This document shows positions 15,964-23,790 of a stretch of 64,000 nucleotides of DNA, piece by piece. Every line of letters starts with the position of its first letter. The stretch's first letter is position 1. The DNA comes from CAYZHM01 sp964478225. GTDB taxonomy: Bacteria; Pseudomonadota; Alphaproteobacteria; Micavibrionales; Micavibrionaceae. The position numbers and the translations under genes were made by a program. The stretch is from the NCBI GenBank assembly GCA_964478225.1, contig CAYZHM010000003.1:124001-188000 (forward strand), read 5' to 3'. The notes beneath the pieces are model-generated. The model was not told where the DNA came from and made no database searches. It saw only the letters and a list, made by a program, of their open reading frames with translations.

Positions 15964-17260
15964 GCCTGAATCCTTGACCGAACAGCAAAAATCCCCCGGC
16001 CTGGCACAACTTCATGTCACAGGAGGCAACAAGCTCAACGGCGAGATCACAATCAGCGGCGCAAAAAACGCAGCACTCAAACACATGTGCGCGGCACTGT
16101 TGACCGAAGAAACCCTGAACCTTGAAAATTGCCCGAACCGTCTGCGCGACATCGACGCGCAAGTCACCTTGCTCGAACATCTCGGCTGTAAGGTCGAGCG
16201 CAAAGATTCTCTTATGGCGATTAACGCAGGCAGTATCACCGACACCACCGCGCCCTATGACCTCGTTCGTAAAATGCGTGGATCTATTCTTGTTCTTGGC
16301 CCCCTCCTCGCGCGCTTCGGCAAAGCCACAGTCTCGCTGCCCGGTGGCTGCGCGATCGGCACGCGCCCCATCGATCTGCACATTAAGGGCCTTCAAGATT
16401 TAGGGGCCGAAATAGCTCTCGAAAACGGCTACATCGAAGCCAGCGCTCCGAACGGCCTGAAAGGCGCAAAAATCCTGTTCCCGAAAGTTTCCGTCGGCGC
16501 GACCGAAAACCTGATGATGGCCGCAACATTAGCCGAAGGCACAACCGTTCTGGCCAACGCTGCACGCGAACCGGAAATCGTCGATCTCGGCGAATGCTTG
16601 ATTAAAATGGGCGCCAAAATTGAAGGCCTTGGAACTGCCACTATAACCATCGAAGGCGTCAAAAAGCTTCACGGAGCGACCCACACCGTTCTCCCCGACC
16701 GCATTGAAACCGGCACCTATATGATTGCCGTTGCCCTAACCGGCGGCAAAGTGCGCCTTAAAAACGCCCGCCTCGATCATTTGACCGCTCTTGTCGGCCC
16801 ACTGGAAAAAGCCGGCACCAAAATCGAACAAGACGGTGATGACATTATTGTCTCAAGAAACGGCAGCCCGCTCAAAGGCACCGACATCATGACTGAACCC
16901 TACCCTGGTTTCCCAACTGACCTGCAAGCGCAGTTTATGACCCTGCTCTGTCTCGCCGAAGGCGCCGGCATGGTCACCGAAACCATTTTCGAAAACCGCT
17001 TTATGCATGTCCCTGAACTGGTTCGCATGGGGGCGAATATTACGGTTCAAGGCCACTCCGCAATTGTCCGCGGCATGGCCTCCCTCAAAGGGGCCGAAGT
17101 CATGGCAACTGATCTGCGCGCCTCCGTCGCCCTTGTCCTTGCCGCGCTTGTGGCCGAAGGTAAAACTGTCATCAACCGGATCTATCATCTCGAACGCGGC
17201 TACGAAGACCTCGCCGGCAAACTCTCCGCCTGCGGCGCAGATATCAAGAAGATATCCTGA
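15893..17260 (+). CDS. murA: UDP-N-acetylglucosamine 1-carboxyvinyltransferase
   Basis: MurA commits UDP-GlcNAc to peptidoglycan synthesis by enolpyruvyl transfer. The catalytic Cys lies in GGCAIGTRPIDLH, making the enzyme of the fosfomycin-sensitive type. The core starts LHVTGGNKLNGEITISGAKN and ends RGYEDLAGKLSACGADIKKIS. A GTG at 15893 behind GGGAG is the likeliest start; it gives about 30 extra N-terminal residues of low complexity. The final 33 bases (17228-17260) recur at 17821-17853, which indicates an insertion at the gene's 3' end. Confidence 0.93.
   Translation: MKQATQTDPANTWDSAASRSPSSEPESLTEQQKSPGLAQLHVTGGNKLNGEITISGAKNAALKHMCAALLTEETLNLENCPNRLRDIDAQVTLLEHLGCKVERKDSLMAINAGSITDTTAPYDLVRKMRGSILVLGPLLARFGKATVSLPGGCAIGTRPIDLHIKGLQDLGAEIALENGYIEASAPNGLKGAKILFPKVSVGATENLMMAATLAEGTTVLANAAREPEIVDLGECLIKMGAKIEGLGTATITIEGVKKLHGATHTVLPDRIETGTYMIAVALTGGKVRLKNARLDHLTALVGPLEKAGTKIEQDGDDIIVSRNGSPLKGTDIMTEPYPGFPTDLQAQFMTLLCLAEGAGMVTETIFENRFMHVPELVRMGANITVQGHSAIVRGMASLKGAEVMATDLRASVALVLAALVAEGKTVINRIYHLERGYEDLAGKLSACGADIKKIS
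17228..17260 (+). repeat. murA 3'-end repeat, copy 1 (part of active murA)
   Basis: These 33 bases encode ACGADIKKIS and the stop. They are repeated at 17821-17853 with 28 of 33 identical bases. All five differences are synonymous third positions or the stop codon change TGA/TAA. Confidence 0.85.
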
Positions 17261-17322
17261 TCGCCGTTGACATATTAACAAAAAATCTCTATCAATGATC
17301 CCATCATAAAAACGAGGCAGTA

Positions 17323-17799
17323 ATGAATTACGCTTTTCTTGCAGAAACTGTAGCTGACCACCTCCATTCGCTAATAAATGGAGACAGCATTGAATTAGAA
17401 AGTTGCGAGAGACAGCCTTTAGTAGATGGTCTTCGAGAGTTAGTCACGGATGCTTACGTACGTTCACGATATGCAGTAGCCATACGAAAAGCACTAGAAG
17501 ACAAAGATCTTCAAGAAGAAGCAGAAGCTCTTCTTAAAAGTCCAGAATTGCACTGGGAAAATGCCGTAGAAACTGCGTTGAATGAGAGCACCGACCAGGA
17601 ACTGGTGATTTTTCTTGCAAGCCCCTTAGCAATTATGGTTCTGACAGCACATCTTTTGGAGAACGAGTCCTACGAAGTAGCAATGAGTTGGATGGAACCT
17701 CCACTGCAACAATATCGTTTAAGCACTAGATCACCCGATGCGGACAAGGAACGGACCAAGCAAGCCGTCAAAAGAATAATTGAAGGGCTAGAACCTTAA
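17323..17799 (+). CDS. Unknown protein carried between the two murA 3' ends
   Basis: This 158-residue protein begins MNYAFLAETVADHLHSLING and is predicted to be mostly helical and acidic, with a hydrophobic helix (LVIFLASPLAIMVLTAHLL) in the middle and a charged C-terminus (DKERTKQAVKRIIEGL). No signal peptide and no known domain were recognised. Codon use looks more AT-rich than the flanking murA. It is the only gene of an insert of about 560 bases bounded by repeated murA ends, so it is probably horizontally acquired cargo. Confidence 0.65.
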   Translation: MNYAFLAETVADHLHSLINGDSIELESCERQPLVDGLRELVTDAYVRSRYAVAIRKALEDKDLQEEAEALLKSPELHWENAVETALNESTDQELVIFLASPLAIMVLTAHLLENESYEVAMSWMEPPLQQYRLSTRSPDADKERTKQAVKRIIEGLEP

Positions 17800-17820
17800 T
17801 GAAACAAGCACGATATAAGA

Positions 17821-17853
17821 GCCTGCGGTGCCGATATTAAGAAGATCTCCTAA
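17821..17853 (+). repeat. Displaced murA 3' end, copy 2
   Basis: The sequence reads ACGADIKKIS-stop in frame, exactly as the end of murA, but is attached to no gene. It differs from copy 1 only at synonymous positions (GGT for GGC, GCC for GCA, ATT for ATC, ATC for ATA, TAA for TGA). It abuts the convergent small gene at 17850. It is most simply the original murA end left behind when foreign DNA supplied a new one, or the reverse. Confidence 0.85.
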
Positions 17854-18014
17854 GAAATATCTAATTTTTGCTTATATTCTTCATGAAGTTCAAGAGCCGT
17901 AACTTCACGATATATCGGATGATCTTGACCATTTTTTTCTCTGGCCAAACGCGCCGCAACCCGAAAGAATATATCTTCAACTTCCTCAGGCAAATCTTCA
18001 GAAAAATCGTTCAT
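17850..18014 (-). CDS. Small acidic/helical protein of unknown function
   Basis: This 54-residue protein starts at ATG 18014: MNDFSEDLPEEVEDIFFRV, then AARLAREKNGQDHPIYREVT. It is well formed and not low complexity. It converges on the displaced murA end, and its TAG stop overlaps that end by four bases. An upstream start at 18053 would add 13 hydrophobic residues and seems unlikely. I do not recognise the family. Confidence 0.5.
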   Translation of the reverse strand: MNDFSEDLPEEVEDIFFRVAARLAREKNGQDHPIYREVTALELHEEYKQKLDIS

Positions 18015-18153
18015 AAAATGATATAGACATAAGATTTTATAAATGTAAACCACTTAAAAAATCTGAGAAAACTTCAAAAATCTCTTAAATTTTCGCTTAT
18101 TTGCACATAAAGTTAACAGGCAAATAACCCGGTTCTGATAGGATAATAGTACT

Positions 18154-18435
18154 ATGGGAAGAATCGAAGGCGTCTTACGCATGACAGCGCTGCCGATCTC
18201 GGTCTTTATCGCTGTTATATCAATGTGGTGGGTATGGGCAACCTATCCCAACGACGAGCAGTTCTTTCTCGAAAGAATTCTGCCGTTCTATAGCTTATAT
18301 CTCACCTTAACAGCCGTATGCATGAAAGTGGTCTCCGGCCAGATCAGGCAATTCCTTTTAATCACGCTTATCTTGTCCTCATTTTTTATCATAGAGATTT
18401 TTCTGCGTGTCTTTGTCGGCTTACGAATTATATAG
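18154..18435 (+). CDS. Small inner-membrane protein
   Basis: This 93-residue protein has three predicted membrane segments: near residues 12-31 (ALPISVFIAVISMWWVWAT), 42-60 and 68-90. An internal ATG at 18181 is an alternative start. There is no recognised family. It precedes the UPF0262 gene by 35 bases and could be co-transcribed with it. Confidence 0.55.
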   Translation: MGRIEGVLRMTALPISVFIAVISMWWVWATYPNDEQFFLERILPFYSLYLTLTAVCMKVVSGQIRQFLLITLILSSFFIIEIFLRVFVGLRII

Positions 18436-18470
18436 TTGGTAACCAACCCGGCACGTACCAAACTGATCAA

Positions 18471-18971
18471 ATGGCACATTTTAACAAGCGCATCAGAAAA
18501 ATAACAATTGCCGATCTGCCTGAAACAAATTCGGCAATCGCCACACGCGACCGCGACCTGGCCTTGCGCGATCTCGAAGCAGGAAGCTTTTACGTCCCCG
18601 TCTTAAATGAAAAGGAAGAAGAATTCGGCCCTTATGATATCGAGCTATCCATCGAAGATGGCCGCCTCGTATTCCAAACCACAAACAGCCTTAAAAGCAA
18701 ACTTCCAGCTTTGGTGTTGTCGTTGTCGCCCTATCGAGGCCTGATCAAAGATTATTTCATGATTGTCGAGAACTACAACGAAGCCCTGAAAGGCGCCAAC
18801 CCTTCCCGTATTGAGGCCATTGATATGGGCCGCCGGGGCCTGCACAATGAAGGCGCCGAACTCCTCATAGAACGCCTGAAAAACAAGATTAAACTGGACA
18901 TGGATACAGCCAGACGCATTTTTACGCTGATTTGCGTCCTCCACAGCGGGAAAATCCACGCTATCCGATAA
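18471..18971 (+). CDS. UPF0262 family protein
   Basis: The start at 18471 (MAHFNKRIRKITIADL) gives 166 residues, the usual length of this family. The conserved core includes LSLSPYRGLIKDYFMIVENY, then IEAIDMGRRGLHNEGAELL and DMDTARRIFTLICVLH. The function is unknown; the family is nearly confined to Alphaproteobacteria and often sits before infA and maf, as it does here. A longer frame from 18318 overlaps the upstream membrane protein and is not supported. Confidence 0.88.
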   Translation: MAHFNKRIRKITIADLPETNSAIATRDRDLALRDLEAGSFYVPVLNEKEEEFGPYDIELSIEDGRLVFQTTNSLKSKLPALVLSLSPYRGLIKDYFMIVENYNEALKGANPSRIEAIDMGRRGLHNEGAELLIERLKNKIKLDMDTARRIFTLICVLHSGKIHAIR

Positions 18972-19035
18972 TCAGGACATTGCATTTTACCGGAAATCGC
19001 CGTATATAAGCTCTCTGGAAGGAAAACATAACTTT

Positions 19036-19254
19036 ATGGCTAAAGAAGATCTGATTGAATTCAAAGGTGTTGTCACCGAGGTTCTCCCGAACGCAATGTT
19101 TCGCGTCACACTCGAAAACGAGCATGTCATCCTCGCTCATACCGCGGGAAAAATGCGCAAAAACCGCATCCGCGTTTTACAAGGAGACTCTGTTGTCGTT
19201 GAGATGACCCCTTACGATCTGACCAAAGGCCGCATTATTTTCCGTGAAAAATAA
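19036..19254 (+). CDS. infA: Translation initiation factor IF-1
   Basis: This 72-residue S1/OB-fold protein binds the 30S A site during initiation. The whole sequence is canonical: MAKEDLIEFKGVVTEVLPNA to TPYDLTKGRIIFREK. A GGAAGGAAAA stretch upstream serves as ribosome site. Its end overlaps maf by 11 bases, starting a coupled series infA-maf-rng. Confidence 0.97.
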   Translation: MAKEDLIEFKGVVTEVLPNAMFRVTLENEHVILAHTAGKMRKNRIRVLQGDSVVVEMTPYDLTKGRIIFREK

Positions 19255-19816
19255 GCTCATCCTCGCCAGCGCCTCGCCGCGCCGCCTCGACCTCCTTAAA
19301 CAAATTCACATCACACCGCACGACATTATCGCGGCTGACATCGACGAAACCCCTCTCAAAAACGAGACACCAAAAGACTGCGCCGTTCGTCTCGCACGCG
19401 CCAAAGCCAAAGCTGTTCATAAAGAGGGATGTTTCACTCTCGGCGCCGATACGCTTGTTTGTATGGGCACACGAATGCTCCCCAAAACCGAAACAAAAGA
19501 AGAAGCACGAGAATGCCTCGAGATGCTCTCCGACCGCCGTCACCACGTTCTGGGCGGCATCGCGCTCATCACACCCGAAGGCAATGAACTCACAAAATTT
19601 GCCGATACAGTTGTTCAATTCAAACGCCTCTCGGCCGCAGAAATTAACGAATATCTCGATTCAAATGAATGGCAAGGCGTCGCCGGCGGTTATGCCATCC
19701 AAGGCCTTGCCGCCTCTTATATAAAATCCATCCGCGGCTCATATTCCAATGTGGTGGGATTGTCATTGTATGATACGATGAACCTGCTGAAAGGAAATGG
19801 GTTTTGGACGTCCTGA
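19244..19816 (+). CDS. maf: Maf-like nucleoside triphosphate pyrophosphatase
   Basis: Maf proteins hydrolyse non-canonical or modified nucleoside triphosphates to monophosphates and can arrest division. The family start KLILASASPRRLDLLKQI and the motifs DIDETPLKNE, LGADTLVCM and GVAGGYAIQG are present across 190 residues. It overlaps both infA and rng, which is typical of alphaproteobacterial infA-maf-rng units. The nucleotide preference (dTTP/UTP or m7GTP type) cannot be fixed by eye. Confidence 0.92.
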   Translation: MKNKLILASASPRRLDLLKQIHITPHDIIAADIDETPLKNETPKDCAVRLARAKAKAVHKEGCFTLGADTLVCMGTRMLPKTETKEEARECLEMLSDRRHHVLGGIALITPEGNELTKFADTVVQFKRLSAAEINEYLDSNEWQGVAGGYAIQGLAASYIKSIRGSYSNVVGLSLYDTMNLLKGNGFWTS

Positions 19817-21030
19817 TCGAAGAATTTGAAGGCTCCCTATTAAGCGCAGCGTTGCAAAACGGGCTTCTGCAAGGGTTTGAAGTCGACCCGGCGGAGGAAC
19901 AAGTACGCTGGGGTTCGGTCTATTACGCTAAAGTTAAAACCCTCGACCCGGCTCTCGACGCCGCCTATCTGGATCTGGATGGCGATAATACGGGAATCAT
20001 TTACAACCAGGACATCCGCATCAAAAAGAAAGACGGAACCATCGTCAAAGGCGGCGAAAAATCCATCAGCAAAACCCTAAATCCTGGCGACATGATCGCA
20101 GTGCAGGCTAAAACCGCTTATCTTCCAAAAGAACATGACTCCGACATGCCGCGTGAATCCAAAATTCCGCAAATGAGCATGGACATCACGATGCCTGGCC
20201 GTTACCTCATTTATTGCCCGACGCTCGAACGCAGCCGCATCTCCACCCGCATCCGTGACAAAACCGTACGCAAACAAATCCGGGCCATGCTCGACGAAAT
20301 GAAAGAAAGCCAAGGATTTATCGTCCGCGTCTCTGCGCTGGGAACACAAACAGATTTGCTTGTCCGCGAATCCAAAATTCTCAAAAGCGCCTGGCAAGAA
20401 ATGGAATCTTTTTTCACAGGCGATAGCGCACAATTGATCATGCTCGGCCCCGATGCCATCCAACGCACCCTTAGTGACAACGCCGATAAACGAATTGAGC
20501 GGATCGAAGTCGTCACAATGGACCATTACACCGCCGTGGAAGAATGGTGCAGCGTTTTTGCCCCTGACCTCGTCACAAAAATCGAACCTGTAGAACTCAA
20601 CGACGCCAGCGATGATCTCTCTCTTTATTACGAGCGCGACATTATAGGGCAGATCGAATCCCTGTTTGATTCCTACGTTCTCCTCGGCAGCGGTGCGAAC
20701 ATCATTATTCAAAAAACCGCAGCCTTAACCGCCATCGATGTCAACAAAGGGGGCGATAAACGCGGCCATCTCGCCACCAACATGGACGCCGCCCAGGAAA
20801 TCGCACGCCAGCTCCGCCTCCGTAATATTGGCGGCATTATCGTGGTAGATTTCCTTAAATTTCAGAATAAAAAGGAAGAAGGCGAGGTTATCGCCGCTCT
20901 GGAAAAGGCCGTGCTCCAAGACCCCTGCACAATCGAGATTCATGGCAAAACTGCGCTAGGCCTGGTCGAAATCACCAGAAAACGCCGTACTCCGCCCCTC
21001 GATGAACGCTTTGAAATGCCTTATATTTAA
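19804..21030 (+). CDS. rng: Ribonuclease G/E family endoribonuclease
   Basis: This 408-residue protein has the RNase G-like catalytic half of the RNase E/G family, which processes rRNA and initiates mRNA decay. It has an S1-like region (RWGSVYYAKVKTLDPALDAA), a 5'-sensor/RNase H-like part, and the DNase I-like catalytic motif with Asp residues in LTAIDVNKGG and GGIIVVDFL. No long C-terminal degradosome scaffold is present and the zinc-link cysteines are not obvious. The start is TTG at 19804 inside maf. The C-terminus EITRKRRTPPLDE is family-like. Confidence 0.88.
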   Translation: MDVLIEEFEGSLLSAALQNGLLQGFEVDPAEEQVRWGSVYYAKVKTLDPALDAAYLDLDGDNTGIIYNQDIRIKKKDGTIVKGGEKSISKTLNPGDMIAVQAKTAYLPKEHDSDMPRESKIPQMSMDITMPGRYLIYCPTLERSRISTRIRDKTVRKQIRAMLDEMKESQGFIVRVSALGTQTDLLVRESKILKSAWQEMESFFTGDSAQLIMLGPDAIQRTLSDNADKRIERIEVVTMDHYTAVEEWCSVFAPDLVTKIEPVELNDASDDLSLYYERDIIGQIESLFDSYVLLGSGANIIIQKTAALTAIDVNKGGDKRGHLATNMDAAQEIARQLRLRNIGGIIVVDFLKFQNKKEEGEVIAALEKAVLQDPCTIEIHGKTALGLVEITRKRRTPPLDERFEMPYI

Positions 21031-21116
21031 AAGGGCTAGACAGTCCCCCCCTATTCTTTTATAAGCTTTGGATCAACAATGTGGGCCCGAAAACCGGACT
21101 AAGCCCATGTTTTGGA

Positions 21117-21191
21117 GGCTGGGTAGCTCAGTGGTAGAGCAGGCGACTGAAAATCGCCGTGTCGGCAGTTCAATCCTGCCCCCGGCCACCA
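21117..21191 (+). tRNA. tRNA-Phe (GAA)
   Basis: Acceptor stem GGCTGGG pairs with CCCGGCC with one G-U, followed by A and encoded CCA. The anticodon loop CTGAAAA carries GAA. D-arm AGCTCAGTGGTAGAGC and T-arm GCAGTTCAATCCTGC are canonical. The LamG/SGNH gene region begins five bases after it, on the other strand. Confidence 0.97.
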
Positions 21192-21196
21192 CTTTC

Positions 21197-21886
21197 TCAA
21201 GGAACCAGAGCGATATTATATAATCCAGCTAGATAGTTGATGATATGATTAGCCTCAGCTTGATTAAGAGCCGTATTATAAATCAAAATCGCTCCAACTT
21301 CCCCCTCCAAAGCCCCTGCTGCGTCAACGCGCCCACCAAGCGACAAAGGCTTATCCAATGCCACAAAAGGCGCTCCCGGACTGATCAAAGTCTGATAAGC
21401 CCCTCCGTTAACGCTTGCCTCTATGTCACCGTTAGACTTAATCCGTACATGGATAACATAAGCAATATCGCTAAACACATATTCTGCGGTATATCCGCTA
21501 TGCTGAGTAACGCCATCATGATAGCCGATAGAAAGATGAGGCAGGAACGTCGGACCAGGTAAAAATTGTAACGAGTTTTGAAGAATAAACCCTTCCGTTC
21601 CATCATCCTCAGTCTGCCCAAGTAAAACCCGAACAGGGCCATTGCTTGCGCTCATAACAATAAAAATCTCGTTCTCACCATTTTGCAAAACTGCATTTTC
21701 AGTCACAAGTGCATCCGACCCATTGCGAAAAGAATATGCAGCAACATCATGAATAGAAGACAAGGTGGGCGCTGTTCCAACGGGCGTCAAAACATTCTCA
21801 AATCCGGAAAAGTCCTCCACCTGAGAAACATCAAGACTGAGAGCGAGATAGCTCCGAGTGTAGGTAGGAACAGAACATAAAGCCAA
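21197..21886 (-). CDS. LamG-like C-terminal part of the split LamG/SGNH gene
   Basis: This reading frame of at least 229 residues has a concanavalin/LamG-like jelly-roll pattern (EIFIVMSASNGPVRVLLGQT, then LGGRVDAAGALEGEVGAILI and an ending LAGLYN helix). Its first possible start is TTG 21886, with no ribosome site. The frame stays open upstream to the nine-T run at 21909-21917 (A9 on the coding strand). Slipping back one base there joins it to the 588-residue frame: ...ITAQKKNFEFISANLALC. It is therefore best read as the 3' part of that gene. Confidence 0.7.
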   Translation of the reverse strand: MALCSVPTYTRSYLALSLDVSQVEDFSGFENVLTPVGTAPTLSSIHDVAAYSFRNGSDALVTENAVLQNGENEIFIVMSASNGPVRVLLGQTEDDGTEGFILQNSLQFLPGPTFLPHLSIGYHDGVTQHSGYTAEYVFSDIAYVIHVRIKSNGDIEASVNGGAYQTLISPGAPFVALDKPLSLGGRVDAAGALEGEVGAILIYNTALNQAEANHIINYLAGLYNIALVP

Positions 21887-21894
21887 ATTCGCGC

Positions 21895-23640
21895 TTATGA
21901 ATTCAAAGTTTTTTTTTGAGCCGTGATATCAAAAGATGGACGCAGCGGTAAGGGATTGACTGCATTATCGATAAGGACATTTGTCCTTGTGTAAGATTTC
22001 AAAGTTCCCCACGGCCATGTATAGACCACATCATCACCATCAGCAAAAGTCGATGCCGCAAAATTGACCCTGAAAAGGTTGGAATTGATACGGCTTGTTC
22101 CTCCAGAATTTCCGGCAACACCCGTCCCATTAACCTCCACATTCTGGCCGCGATGCTCTGAAATTGTGAAATCAATGCCTCCATCATGTTCGATCGTCAC
22201 TTCCAGATACTCGTTGTCAGGATCGTAAACCGCAGACACAGCCTGAGGCCCTAAAGTCCCGGCCATTGCACGCTTACCGCTATAAGCTGCTCCAACTTCT
22301 GCAAGCCGTGCAGCCATAGCCTCATATCCCGCCTGATCAAGGTGTAAATCATCAGCCATGGATAAATCGTACATGGCCGGCGCCGGATACAACCAATCGT
22401 GATCTCTCACAAGCTCATACTGAGCACGCCGGACTTTCCCCCATCCGGTAAATTCATTCCCGTTCGTATCAGCAATCAAGGGAATGCAAACTATGCGCGC
22501 ATCAGGAAAATCAGCTCGCAATAAATTCATCAATGTTAGATATGCTGCCTTATGCTGAGCTTCTGTAATCGTTCCAGCATTGACCGCAACACTATCCGTT
22601 TCCCCTATCAACACATAAATTAAATCGAAATTTTCCCGGTCAATAACGGTCGCATCAACAGCAGCCTCCAGATTTGCCGTATACACGGCGCCCTTGCCAT
22701 CATTGCTCGAATTAAGATAAGCCCCGGCTGCTCCAGCCGCTGCATAATGCACGGCAGCCGACCCCTTTGCACCATTCACAACATTGACCGCCGAATAATA
22801 AGTTCCGGCAGTAGTCGCAAATTGCGTTGATCCGGCGCCGGAATAAGCGCTAAACAATTTCTCCACATTGGATTGACCCGCGAACAAAACATTAAACGGC
22901 TTGGTCACATAGGTGCGGTCATGGATTTTATTGTAGTAATTGATAATGCTTCGTGCGCCATAGACATCAATAAATTCATCCAGCACCATAAACCCGTAAA
23001 GACGCCCGTTAAATTGTCCACCATCCGGCAAACCGCCCAAAGTAAATATACCGTCAGGATTGTTGGTATTCGCATTCCAGGTCGATGAAAATTCAAATGT
23101 ATTGTAATCATTCATCCAAACACGATAAGTGTTTGTATTAACATCACGCGAAACAATAAGAATAAATTCGGCGCTATTCGGTAATTGGTTTGGCGTCGGA
23201 ATAACGCCCGTCCCTGCCGTATATTGCGAGTATTGTAAATCAGTATCACCTTGCCACTTGATGCCAAAGCCATTTTGCCCCGCTGTCCCATTCACGCTTC
23301 CAAACAACCATTTATTGTCGATTGTGTTGGTTTGGCCAACCATAACAATGGTCCAGGCATTCCCCGACGTTGTCTTATGCAGATTAGCCAAAATTGAAGG
23401 GTTGCTTGATGGCCTAAAATATCCCGTCCCCGATAAGGAATAATAACCGCCTGGCTCTCCCCCGTTCGTCAAACTTGCATTGGTGGCATTAAAGTCTGCC
23501 AAACCTTTTAAGTCCTTCCACACAGAGGCAGAAGCACTCTTACTCGTTGTCGCATCCAGCTGAATAACAGCAGGCCCATACGTAAAAAATCTTTGTTTAC
23601 GCTCATGACGCGCACCCAATTTAGTACCCAAACCCAACAT
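21895..23640 (-). CDS. LamG plus SGNH-esterase protein, 5' part of a split gene
   Basis: From ATG 23640, behind AAGGAG, this encodes 581 residues without a signal peptide. Residues about 25-225 form a LamG-like beta sandwich. Residues about 248-455 are an SGNH/sialate-acetylesterase-like hydrolase with FAGQSN (Ser 257), IGETDS and the DDLHLDQAGYE block carrying the Asp/His pair. About 470-575 is another beta domain. The frame ends just after an A9 run, beyond which a second LamG lies in the -1 frame. The short N-terminal MLGLGTKLG start resembles phage structural genes. A tail-fibre-like or surface carbohydrate esterase role is inferred. Confidence 0.75.
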   Translation of the reverse strand: MLGLGTKLGARHERKQRFFTYGPAVIQLDATTSKSASASVWKDLKGLADFNATNASLTNGGEPGGYYSLSGTGYFRPSSNPSILANLHKTTSGNAWTIVMVGQTNTIDNKWLFGSVNGTAGQNGFGIKWQGDTDLQYSQYTAGTGVIPTPNQLPNSAEFILIVSRDVNTNTYRVWMNDYNTFEFSSTWNANTNNPDGIFTLGGLPDGGQFNGRLYGFMVLDEFIDVYGARSIINYYNKIHDRTYVTKPFNVLFAGQSNVEKLFSAYSGAGSTQFATTAGTYYSAVNVVNGAKGSAAVHYAAAGAAGAYLNSSNDGKGAVYTANLEAAVDATVIDRENFDLIYVLIGETDSVAVNAGTITEAQHKAAYLTLMNLLRADFPDARIVCIPLIADTNGNEFTGWGKVRRAQYELVRDHDWLYPAPAMYDLSMADDLHLDQAGYEAMAARLAEVGAAYSGKRAMAGTLGPQAVSAVYDPDNEYLEVTIEHDGGIDFTISEHRGQNVEVNGTGVAGNSGGTSRINSNLFRVNFAASTFADGDDVVYTWPWGTLKSYTRTNVLIDNAVNPLPLRPSFDITAQKKTLNS

Positions 23641-23659
23641 GTTTAATCTCCTTTGCAGC

Positions 23660-23692
23660 AAAATAAAAAGCCGGACACGAACGCGCCCGGCT
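23660..23692 (-). terminator. Terminator-like hairpin in the leader of the LamG/SGNH gene
   Basis: On the minus strand AGCCGG and CCGGCT (23687-23692 and 23669-23674) form a stem followed by TTTTTATTTT. It ends about 20 bases before the ATG and immediately precedes the ribosome binding site. It may stop read-through from further upstream or act as an attenuator for the esterase gene. Confidence 0.5.
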
Positions 23693-23790
23693 GAAAAATG
23701 ATATAATTGTGGTATTTACGCCGATATATTAGGAAATTTTTCCTACGATGTCAAGCTTGTAATTTTGCCGCCGTGTGAAATAATTCCAAC

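Noticed and set aside
18318..18470. N-terminal extension of the UPF0262 frame
   Set aside because: It overlaps the upstream membrane protein in another frame, and the family length and start fit ATG 18471.
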